NCBI RefSeq assembly: GCF_023856365.1
Contig: NC_064549.1
Coordinates: forward strand, 12,487,249 to 12,551,248
DNA: 64,000 nucleotides
Direction: 5' to 3'
Source of the DNA: Brienomyrus brachyistius
Taxonomy: Eukaryota; Chordata; Actinopteri; Osteoglossiformes; Mormyridae
Both the position numbers and the translations under genes were made by a program. Below, piece after piece: positions 54,679 to 64,000 of this stretch; position 1 is the first letter of the stretch; each line of letters opens with the position of its first letter. Under the pieces are notes generated by a model that ran no database searches, was not told the origin of the DNA, and was given only the letters and a program-made list of their open reading frames with translations.

Positions 54679-57600
54679 GTCATTTTCTCAAGACTTTATG
54701 GAAAACACTGTAATAGAAAATAAATATAGCACAAGATCTCCTACTAATGTAATATCTCAGTCATCTTAGCAATGTCAAAACATCAAATTAAGGAATTTAA
54801 GTTTCAGTTCTTCATAAAATTACTCAGTCCTTTGGATGAACTTGTGTTAATACAAGTGCCACGTATGTCCTGATTTATAAACAAAAACATGCATAACAAA
54901 GTGAGATATTGACGTACCGCCATTATCACCATGGCTTGGTGATTAGTACCTCGTTTCCAAGGCCTTACCTGTTATCATTCACATTCCAAAGCACTTATCT
55001 TAAAAAGACTTTCATCAACCCACACAGCTTAAAGCAGAATCGGTTTTAGATAACTGGGATAAGGAGCAAGAGGCTGGATCACCATGGGAAATTGACCCTG
55101 ATATTTTGGATCGTTGCTAGGAGAGACAATGGCCATGCTTTTTGGGCCTCTATGTTAAGAAAGAGAAAAATTTATTTGCCATACACTGCAACACTGAGGA
55201 GGCCACTGTGCAGTTTGGCAGACAGTAAAAACAACAGGAAGCTGGATTATTTCTTTCCAAATATACACTATTCACAGCCGTCCAGTTCCAGTGAAAACTT
55301 CTGCACAAATAGCCGTAAAATCATGTTCAAACGCAGCCCTTGTTTAAAATGCAGAACAGAAATATTGGCAATATATGATGAATAAAATTTCGCTTTGACG
55401 CCATCTCAATCTCGCCTCTGTGTCTTCATAGTCAATGCCTAACTAGAATTTGTGTTGGTGTATTTTACAGAACAAAGTGATTGAACGATCGCCACAGACA
55501 GCTACACTTCAGACAATGGGGAGATGGAGAAAGTAAGTTTAGGAAAAACTGGTTGGCCAAGATATTTGACTGCCAGTTATGTACGTGTGAGGCTGCGCGA
55601 GTAGTAGAGCCATCTGTGCAACTGACGCTGACCTGTTAGAAGGGATTTTTGTGTAGAGTGGGCCAGTATTCTTAAGTTTCTTCGTAGCTTTCAGTCAGCT
55701 ACTGCCCTACCACTCTTCTAGAACCTTCACAAACCTGACTCCTCAATGTCTTGATTATGAGTTTGAGTATTTTGCATTTATCTCATTTCTGCTCTAACTG
55801 TTGTTAGGGGTCTTTATCTGGTCCCAGTTTCCATACCCTTGGATCCCCTTGGCAGGAAGATAAAAAAACTCTTTGGTACCTGCACATGTTGATCTGGAAA
55901 GCCTTCTTTAAATATATCGTCAACCTAATCCCTTGTTCCTGCTAGGTGTGCGGCCATCCCTCCACCAGTTACTAACCTGCCCATTAGTAATATGTTTTGA
56001 CTCTGTAGGGTCATCCTAAGTCTCAGTAGTCTAAATGTTATAGCTATGTTGTGATGTCATTGTAGTTGCTGTGGCCTCATATCTCCAGGATTCTAGGTTT
56101 GACTCACACCCCCGCTGTTTGCGTTGGATCTTCTGCTTCATGTGCAACATTGGTCTTTGCATGTGTGAGATGGACTGGTCATGCTTTACCTCATGCCCTG
56201 AATAGGTTACAGGCTAACTGTGACCCTGGATGGGAGAGAGTATGTTGCTTGGTATTGATGTATGAAAGCAAAGGCTCACATTTTGCTCTGTAGACAGTTG
56301 CTATAGCCGTTTCCCAGCAAGTCACCCAATGAATTGTGGGAAACATTTAAGTGCAGAAGGAAATGAACAATGCTTTTATGTATACAACATTAACTTGCAC
56401 ATGTAAGCTCTGGAAGAGTTATAGACCTTAAATTACTGCTCTGTACATACTTTGGCGCATTACCAGAGACAATCATGCATACAAAACCACATGTATGGGA
56501 TCATAATTATTGCCTGGGTAAATACTACCACCAAGTGTGCAAAATGTGGTAGTGCGAAGAATTCCCTCCGCTCACCCAGTAATAGAGGTGATTCTCTATT
56601 TTGGCAATAATGTAATAGAATGAGTGGAATCATCACCTAGGTACAACAGACTGATCAACTGGTTAATCATTACCAAGTCATTTTCAGGCCTATAGAAAAT
56701 GCACGTCAACAGTGGAGCTTACAGATGAAATGCATGCCTAGCTATCCAAATAAAGCGATTCCTTGTGCCCACACATAGATATTACACCAACATGCTACTC
56801 AAAGTAGAGGATATGGATTGAAAGCAGTCAAAAAAAAGTCAAGAACCGGAAATGAAATATTTGCTGGTGGTTGAGATCCAGTCAGCCTGCCTTAGCTCCT
56901 ATGTTGAGAAACTTTAATGATACCTGAGCCCTAGAAAACACTCAGATGGCAATCCAACTAAACACCTCTCAAAAGCCACTTTAGAGTTGGAAAGTCGGCA
57001 TGATGAGATGGCATTAATAATGGAGCGGTCACTGAGCAGCGGAACGGATGGCTATGAGAAGAGATCTGCCCACTGGCGGCCCTCTTGTCCGTAGCATGAA
57101 GGCGCACAGTCAGTCACATCCAATCAGCTTCTAAGTCAAGCCTCTAAGAGTCTACACAGGAAATTCCAGGGCAGCTGGAACTCTGTAACACTGGGAACAG
57201 TGAAGGTGAACTGCAAAACATTACACACGCTTACACTGGTGCATAAGGCATATCAGGGTATGTATACTTGCCACTGCAATTTTCAAGCATCTCAAAGCCA
57301 TGACAAAGGAGAGCTGTGCATGAAGGAATTGAAACTCTTCCTCAATATATATTACATATACCATGGCCTTTTCAGTGCGGTCAAATTCAGCTTGTTCTCA
57401 TGAAAATTGAAATAAACAAAAAATTAGGATTATAATGCCACTTAAAAATTCATCAAATTTCTCAAAATATTCAGCTATATCAAAATAAAAATCATAATAA
57501 TCAAACTTTGGGAGAGAATTTGTTGAGCTAATAGTAAAATCTAAAGGTAAACATCTGACACACTTTTCTGAAGACTAAATCTTCACAGGTGTGACCTATT

Positions 57601-59029
57601 TCATGACACAATGCAAACATCCTCCCAATTACACCAAAAATACCAGCCTAACCAAGCTTACCAGGCATAACAGCAAGATCCGTTTTGGTTCAACCATAAC
57701 TTTGAATATGAGTGGTAAGAAAATTCAGAATAGGCCAAGAAAAATGATGAATAGAATGGGAAGAAATGTGTACCTCCGTTGACGGTTTCCCTGGAACCCA
57801 GGTCATCGGCAGGAACGTTCCCGTGGCACCTTGGAGAACAGCTGCGCTTTAGGACGACGCTGTGGGATTGGAGTTCCTCAACACCTGTCGGAGGTTCAGG
57901 TTTCGGAGCCTTCCTCCAGAAGTCTGCCTGAGTCCTCCATGACACCCTGGCCAGGGCCAGCCTCCCAGGGCTGGGCAATATGGTCATGTTTCCCTCAGAA
58001 CACCAAATTTAGTCCTTCCAATGAACACACTTGGTTATCCTACTCAGACTTCATAACGAAAATTCAGCTCAGACCTTGGAGTGCTGGATGGAATAGACAC
58101 ATGTTGATTTAGTGAGATTTCCCTGGACCCTGAAGGTAGTACAATATAAAAAGCAGTACATGAGAAACTTGGCGAGATGTTTTACAGTACGTGCTCCTAG
58201 GGGACATCGCTGCAGCTGCACATTACCTTACTTAGTGTCTTTCTCCTTACAGCAAATACAGTTCCTTCTTTCCTCCCAGTGACATGTTTTCTGGTGGCTT
58301 GTAGAACAAAAGCATATGGAGAGATAATCTCCCCTTCATCTCCCCCAGCCTGGCAAGACACTGAAAGATCTGAGATTATAGCTGTGGGTCCCTCTTCAGT
58401 GAACGGAGGGTGAGCTGAGGAGGTCCTGCCTCCATCATGGTGTCACCAATCTGCTTCAGCTCCTCGTAGTGGGTGCAGGAGCCCCGTAGTAGCTGCACCT
58501 CATCTCCGATTGGAGAGAAGAGCTGGCAGGTGCAGAGTGAGGACTTCAGTGCCCCAAGGGCCGGTAGCACCAACCCAAGGGCAGGTAGCACCAACCCCAA
58601 ACCTGTACATACTGGCAAGGCACCTGCTGGTGTCCACCTGGAGCCAGCTTACGTCTAAAGTACAACATCAAACATTGTGTATGTCTGCAGGAAAATTGTC
58701 CATCTCTAAAGCTGTATTAGAAACCAAACTGAAAAGCATCTTCATGTGAATGTTACACATGGCCAGTAGGTGTCAGTCCTGATCAGCTGGTAATCATTTC
58801 TGTCTACCCATAATGTTCAGCAATATAATACAATGGTTGTTCATCAGTTTTTGTGTGAGACCCTTGATTTATCCACATGGATTCTCAGTGCCCTGTCCTG
58901 CACAGAGCTCAGTACCTTGAAGACTTTAATCAAGCCAATCTGTGGGGTGGGTCTGGTCTCTTTGTCTCAGTTCATAAAAGGAGTGACGGGGAGTCTTTTG
59001 AACTTCTGTCATCTATAAAACTGGCAACG

Positions 59030-59420
59030 CGGTGACTCAGCACAGTACAGTGACTCAACAATATCAGTCAGCCCCACCACAATGAGAAGCAATTTAGTAA
59101 TATCACACATTGAACTGGCACATTCATAGCGCAGTCACTTAACAATATCAATCAATTCAGCCAGTCTGCCCAGGTATAATCAGCACAGTTACTCAACAAT
59201 ATCACACTCATTCATTCTGCCCACTTCTAACCAGAATAGTCAATCCATAATATCGCAGTCAGCCCAACCACAATCAGAAATCATTTAGTAATATCACACA
59301 CACTAGACTGGGAAGTTATTAGCAGAGTCACTCAACAATATCAACACAGTCAATGTGTCCAGTTATAATCAGGACAGTCACTCAGCTGTATCACAGACTC
59401 ACTTGGCACTGTCAAACTGT
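59030..59420. repeat. degenerate long-period tandem repeats
   Basis: Variants of CAGTCACTCAACAATATCA recur about every 55-65 bases, with a higher-order block (CCACAATCAGAAATCATTTA type) repeated about 195 bases apart. It lies between the last PDE9A-like exon blocks. Confidence 0.72.
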
Positions 59421-59661
59421 CACAGTGAGCATAGTCATCTGACACAGCCATCCATTTAGCACAGCCATAGGGAGCGTAACAAACCATTCCTGAGGTATGT
59501 GAAACAGAGGTCAGCACAGCTAGGCAGGTCAAGCCAGCTCACCTGAAATGCTCCTCCCGCAGATGCCCTCCCAAGGCTCAGCCACCTCAGTCGACCAGAT
59601 CTCATTGGCGATATCCCAGCATTTGAGCACCTTTTTTTTAGCCGAAGACATGACAGTATGG

Positions 59662-60350
59662 TGTCACAGTCACGGGGGTTTCTGACACAGGGGCAAGGCA
59701 TGGTGCAGGCGGGAAAGAAGGTGGACGATCCACTGTTGGCTCCAGGAACGCAACAGGGGTTTATTAACAGAAGCAGAAGACACTAGGAAACACTAAAAAA
59801 ACAAACAGACCATGGGGGGGTCAAAACTAAAAAGGGTACAAAGTAACTAACAGAACAAAAGGATCTATACAGGGAAACTAGCTACACAGGGAACAGGCAT
59901 GGAATTCAAAACTAGAAAAAAAGGAAACACACAGGCAACAAGAACATCGGCAGCAGCACCATAAACAACAACAATGACTCCACCAGAAATAGGACAGGAT
60001 CAGGATCAGGGAACAGAATCTAAACACAGGGAGACAGGCAAACAAAGACGGGTAAAACACAACCAAGGCACAAAGCAAGAAACCAAAACAGAAAACAAAC
60101 CATAAAATCACAGGAACTAGAAAAATTGATAAATGATACAAAAGGGAACAAAATACAAAAACAGAGGAGACATACAACAGAGGCATTTACAGGTAGCCGC
60201 ATGCTCAGCTCATTCAGCTATGCGACCGTCAGGGGAGCAGGAGAGACACTAAAGACTGACAATGGGGAGGACAGGATGGCCAGCGACACCTGCTGGCCAA
60301 ATGGGGAAGAAGACACGCAAGACGTGGACAGATGGGTGCAGACCCTGACA
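59662..60350. mobile_element. 689-bp insertion, TG...CA ends, 5-bp target duplication
   Basis: A 5-bp direct repeat TATGG flanks the segment (59657-59661, 60351-60355). It begins TGTCACAG and ends CCCTGACA, so ends read TGTCA...TGACA. The interior is A-rich (AAAACAGAAAACAAACC style) with a TTTATTAACAG near the left, compatible with a polyadenylation signal on the minus strand. Structure fits a solo LTR or a small DNA element. It sits in the PDE9A-like pseudogene just upstream of the 59640-59543 exon. Confidence 0.55.
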
Positions 60351-60429
60351 TATGGTCTAAACAGGAGCAACTGTGGAAAAAAGAGAGGAGCCTGGGAAGA
60401 TGTCTTACACATGTCATGTGCTCTTCAAT

Positions 60430-60711
60430 GGTGAAGCCAAAATTGTCCACTTTATACTTGAAGCAGTTACGGATTCCACCATGCCTGGTCATGTCTTTAG
60501 CCAAGATCAGAATGACGTTGGCTTGTCAGGGAGACGTTTTCAGCACCAGTGAGCTGACCAGACTCGGCTTATGTGACACGGTCTGCTTGAAGACCTCCGC
60601 TAAAACCCCAGCACAGAGAAGATTTGAAAGGCCATGGCGCAGTAGTGGTTCTCCAGTGGGGAGATGTTGTTATAGCGCACCGCCAGCTCCGTGCAGGTGT
60701 TAATTTGGTAC
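60430..60711 (-). pseudogene. PDE9A-like catalytic block with internal stops
   Basis: After a CTGCAG acceptor the frame reads [20 protein letters not shown] then [16 protein letters not shown] and hits TAG at 60602-60600. A second frame resumes the homology as ANVILILAKDMTRH and FGFTIEEHM, but has TGA at 60528-60526 just before it. The corresponding PDE9A exon region is uninterrupted. The segment between the two (KQTVSHKPSLVSS) no longer resembles the family. Confidence 0.82.
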
Positions 60712-61214
60712 CTGCAGCAGGGAGCCAGTCAGAAGGACCTTGATTTCATCCACAGTATGCTTCCATTCAATGCCATCTTCTCAGTTTTCACCCATTCACT
60801 TCACGAATCCAGTTTATCATATTTAATTTCACCAAGTGATGTCCCGAGCTGATACTGAAGATCTGATTCAGGGCCAGTTCAGATGTTTTTTAATTGCTCG
60901 GTATTGTCTACCACAGCTCGATGCAAAGCCTGACCTGTTTGATTTTCCACATATGCCTAATTTACGTCACTTGTGCAGATTGTTCTGTCACATGCTGCAG
61001 TAAGACTGAGGTACATGGCTTGAAACTACCAACTATTGAGATGTCAGCTGTGTAGGAATTCTTTAAATTGGAAACATAAAGGGTGCACAACATCTACCTA
61101 CAATGTCTGTAATGCCACCCTTTTGAGAGGAGGTAACAACAAAGCCTCATTTAATACGACATCCCTAATTTCACCCGGAATGTTTATTAATCTTGATAAT
61201 TCTAACCTCACATA

Positions 61215-61395
61215 TGGCTCACATATTTAGCTCCACCCACCCTATTTACTCATTTAGCATTTCCAGTTCCATATATGGTATTTAGCTCCACCCACCCTAT
61301 TTACTCATTTAACATTTCCAGTTCCATACGTGGTATTTAGCCCCACCCACCCTACTTATTCCTTTAGCTTTTCCAGTTCTATATCTGGTATTCAG
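61215..61395. repeat. about 57-bp tandem repeat, three copies
   Basis: Units beginning TTAGCTCCACCCACCCTATT and containing CATTTCCAGTTCCATAT, with moderate divergence, in a PDE9A-like intron. Confidence 0.82.
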
Positions 61396-61509
61396 TCTCA
61401 CCTACCCTTTATGGTTTGTGGCTCTGCTTACCCGATCCATGTCCTACATCACCATTAGTGGTATTGCTGTATGACTGAGATAAGGACTCTGATGGGACTT
61501 GGGTGTTGT

Positions 61510-61735
61510 TACATCCTGGGTGGTCCAGGTTGTGACACACACCGTCAGCTCATCCTGGAGGATGCATGCAAAGCTCGCTGGTTTGACCAACTCCGCCCTC
61601 CATTGGTGGGTCACGCCATGAGCCGGGACAGCACTCACCTCCAGGCCACACAGGTGGATCATGCGGTATGTCATCTGACTGCCGGAAAAGTAGAGGAAGA
61701 AGTTGTGGAAGGGGTTGTGCTATAGTTCTCCTGGA
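61510..61735 (-). pseudogene. PDE9A-like metal-site exons, mutated
   Basis: The block NPFHNF...SQMTYRMIHLCGLE (ending at a GTGAGTG donor, 61638) keeps the first metal His of PDE9 but has TAG at 61722-61720 just before it. The next block reads VCHNLDHPGCNNT where active enzymes have CHDLDHPG; the Asp that bridges both metals is Asn. Its upstream part is only open in another frame (DELTV), so a frameshift lies between. By known PDE chemistry this copy would not be catalytic even if translated. Confidence 0.82.
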
Positions 61736-62696
61736 CGCTGAGCTACACAAGCACATGACACTTCAGGTAAGAAGATGCCCTCTAAGGGTATAGATGCTGC
61801 TGAAGACGTCTGCAAGAAGTTTTCCTGGAAGCTAGACACAGAACATCACCTCCCACTTTCAAACATTTTTTATGTTATTGCAATGTGGCTTCTTTCGAGG
61901 CATCTTTCTGCAGAGCTTCCAGAATACGCCGTATTCTGAGGGCAGGTTCAGTTTATCAGCCAACATCTGAGTGTTATGGGGTTCATGTTAAACTTCTTTG
62001 CCAGGCACTTGTACTCCAAACAGCTCAGCATCCAGACCACGCACAAAAAGTCCAGGGCTTACATGCTTCAGTGCCTCGGTGGTGCGTCGCATGTGACTTA
62101 ATTGTGCGTTTAGCAGCTTGGTCACATGATACGTGCCTCATACCACCCCGGCACATATGACATAACCCACGTCATTGTGCTGCCAGTGCCACACATCAAA
62201 GCTGGGCTCCTTCAGCCTCGTTCCTCCCCTAGGTGAGTACTGTGTGTGCTGAGAGATAAGAAAAGGACCCAATGCACCACATCACCTGCACTGCACTGAG
62301 CAGCAAATGCATTAAAAGCTGCTGCTGCTGCACCTTTCAGTCTTACCTTTGGGCAGCTCAGCACATCACGCCTAGGAGCTGCTTTCTTCCCGTCCTCGGA
62401 GAAGTTATATTTACAGGGACAGTGTGCTGTAAACAGAGACAATAATGTGGCACGTAAGACACAAACGTCCATGAATCTCATTGTAAAGCTTAAATGTCCA
62501 CCCACATGATGTCTGTCAGCATCACCTTGTGTCTCTTCTAGATGCCATCTCATTTTGTCGTTTCTTAAGGTCATTATTGTACTGTTCTATCTCCACCACC
62601 TTGAATCCTTCCACTGAAAAGAAACAAGGGCAGAGGAGCAGAACTCATACTTCTCCGCTCCAAAAAATAGGATGACTGTTGCGGGAGATAGTAGGA

Positions 62697-63384
62697 CTTG
62701 GAGTAATAGGAGTATAACATACATTGGAGTAAGAGGAGTATTACGTACACTGGAGTAAGAGGAGTATTACGTACACTGGAGTAAGAGGAGTATAACGTAC
62801 ACTGGAGTAAGAGGAGTATAACGTACACTGGAGTAAGAGTAAGAGAGTAAGAGTGTGTATAATGTACACTGGAGTAATAGGAGTATAACATACATTGGAG
62901 TAAGAGGAGTATTACGTACACTGGAGTAAGAGGAGTATAACGTACACTGGAGTAAGAGGAGTATAACATACACTGGAGTAAGAGTAAGAGAGTAAGAGTG
63001 TGTATAATGTACACTGGAGTAAGAGGAGTATAACGTACACTGGAGTAAGAGGAGTATAACATACACTGGAGTAAGAGTAAGAGAGTAAGAGTGTGTATAA
63101 TGTACACTAGAGTAACAGGAGTATAACGTACACTGGAGTAAGAGGAGTATAACATACACTGGAGTAAGAGTAAGAGAGTAAGAGTGTGTATAATGTACAC
63201 TAGAGTAAGAGGAGTATAACGTACACTGGAGTAAGAGGAGTATAACGTACACTGGAGTAAGAGGAGTATAACGTACACTGGAGTAAGAGGAGTATTACGT
63301 ACACTGGAGTAAGAGGAGTATAACGTACACTGGAGTAAGAGGAGTATAACGTACACTGGAGTAAGAGGAGTATAACATACAGTC
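62697..63384. repeat. 26-bp minisatellite with 41-bp variant units
   Basis: About two dozen tandem units of the type CACTGGAGTAAGAGGAGTAT plus AACGTA, interrupted four times by a longer unit carrying GTAAGAGTAAGAGAGTAAGA and GTGTGTATAATGTA. The minus strand is open in several frames across the whole array because 26 is not a multiple of 3 and the unit lacks stops. Those frames (up to 260 codons) are artefacts. It lies between PDE9A-like blocks 63450-63385 and 62613-62526 and starts at the splice donor of the former. Confidence 0.9.
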
Positions 63385-64000
63385 CACTCTCTTCTCCAGC
63401 ATGGCCAATTGGTTGGTCACCTCCATCTCCAGCTCGTTGATTTGAAAAACCCTTCAAGACAGTGGTGTAACCCCCCTTTACTCATTCGAAATCTGTGGTC
63501 CAGTGAAGTTGTGATCCTCTCTTCAGTCTGTGTCTTCAGCTGTTACTTCCAACAAAGAAATCACAAGGTCCTCACTTCCAAAGCTGCTTTTTGGTGAGAT
63601 GGTGCTGAGGCGCACTGGGACAGAGGAGCTACCTGCCACTTGGGACAGGACGTTCTGGAACATGTCCTCCTTCTCTGTCGAGGGAGAGAGGCGGGTAGGT
63701 ATACAGTGAACTGGAGCAGTGGTAAACTACTATATAAAAGGTGGACTGCTATGGATCTGAGCACCAGAAAGGGATGTGATGGTAGAGATTTAACCCCCAG
63801 GTGGCTACAAAATATACAAAACATTTTGTACAATGAGATGTGGAGAAACACCAAAATATCATTAATACCTGTTAGGGAACCCATAAAAGCCATTTTTGGC
63901 CCACGGTACAATGAACAATGGAAAATAGCCCAGCAACATACTGGATTACCTGGGGAAGCTGGTGGGCATGGTGGTGTCAACAAACAATCAAACAAACAAA

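Larger units (their letters stand above)
49981..58375. other. oaf to PDE9A-like intergenic region
   Basis: No gene recognised in 8.4 kb. It contains degenerate 24-bp tandem repeats (50680-50965), short duplications (51840-51892, 52078-52129), an interspersed repeat (52240-52580), a GT microsatellite (53003-53045) and a GATA microsatellite (54612-54678). The stretch 54.7-57.5 kb is AT-rich and featureless by eye. Nothing resembling TRIM29, the mammalian neighbour of OAF, was found. Confidence 0.55.
58376..63674 (-). pseudogene. decayed PDE9A-like cGMP phosphodiesterase gene
   Basis: PDE9 enzymes hydrolyse cGMP with a two-metal HD-type catalytic domain. Exon-like blocks in PDE9A order, 5' to 3': 63674-63633 (MFQNVLSQVA), 63450-63385 (FQINELEMEVTNQLAMLEKR), 62613-62526 (EGFKVVEIEQYNNDLKK), 62426-62347 (CPCKYNFSEDGKKAAPRRD), about 62225-62165 (PSFDVWHWQ), about 62040-61970 (MNPITLRCWL), 61720-61639 (NPFHNFFLYFSGSQMTYRM), 61554-61510 (CHNLDHPGCNNT), 60711-60430 ([20 protein letters not shown]), 59640-59543 (NEIWSTEVAEPW), about 59005-58916 (LPVTPFMN), and 58560-58376 (HYEELKQIGDTMMEAG, stop). 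Lesions: stop at 58967-58969; stops at 60526-60528 and 60600-60602; frame breaks near 61720 and 61550; and the metal-binding Asp of CHDLDHPG is Asn (61529-61531). It may extend past the right edge. Sequencing error could explain one lesion but hardly all. Confidence 0.85.

Noticed and set aside
57658..58112. Open frames on both strands near the end of the PDE9A-like locus
   Set aside because: No match to PDE9A C-terminal exons or any family recognised; the true terminal block with its stop is at 58376.
62574..63356. 260-codon minus-strand open frame
   Set aside because: Entirely a 26-bp minisatellite without stop codons, open in several frames at once.
62697..63384. CRISPR-like array
   Set aside because: Units are directly adjacent with no unique spacers, and the window is a vertebrate genome.

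Overview
This is vertebrate nuclear DNA, almost certainly from a ray-finned (teleost-type) fish. Genes are split into short exons with GT/AG borders. Intergenic and intronic DNA is full of CA, AT and GATA microsatellites and fish-type mobile DNA (Tc1-like and hAT-like elements, a LINE tail, small hairpin elements). No bacterial features were seen. The species cannot be named from the sequence alone.

Five loci were recognised, all on the minus strand. From right to left (5' to 3') they are: a decayed PDE9A-like phosphodiesterase gene (about 58.4-63.7 kb, possibly continuing past the right edge); oaf (49.4-34.4 kb, complete, four exons); pou2f3 (32.0-20.9 kb, nearly complete); tlcd5/tmem136 (20.0-17.1 kb, complete); and arhgef12 (10.85 kb to the left edge, 5' part only). 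The order oaf-pou2f3-tlcd5-arhgef12, all in one orientation, matches human 11q23.3. That synteny independently supports the gene calls. The PDE9A-like locus sits where mammals have TRIM29 and is not part of that synteny.

The genes are not an operon and do different jobs: a RhoA exchange factor (arhgef12), a multi-pass TLC-domain membrane protein (tlcd5), a POU-homeodomain transcription factor (pou2f3) and a secreted protein (oaf). Exon borders were read by eye and checked for frame continuity. Joins are in frame for every oaf and tlcd5 exon, for pou2f3 up to its C-terminal tail, and for the arhgef12 exons found.

Large gene-poor stretches are 12.7-17.1 kb, the 13.5-kb first intron of oaf (35.7-49.2 kb) and 49.9-58.4 kb. 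The oaf intron carries most of the mobile DNA. The most notable non-genic signals are a hairpin hAT-like MITE family whose internal 38-bp unit is expanded to about eleven copies in one insertion, a 689-bp insertion with TG...CA ends and a 5-bp duplication, hAT insertions with 8-bp duplications, and a 0.7-kb minisatellite that begins at a splice donor of the PDE9A-like gene. No novel multi-gene system was found.
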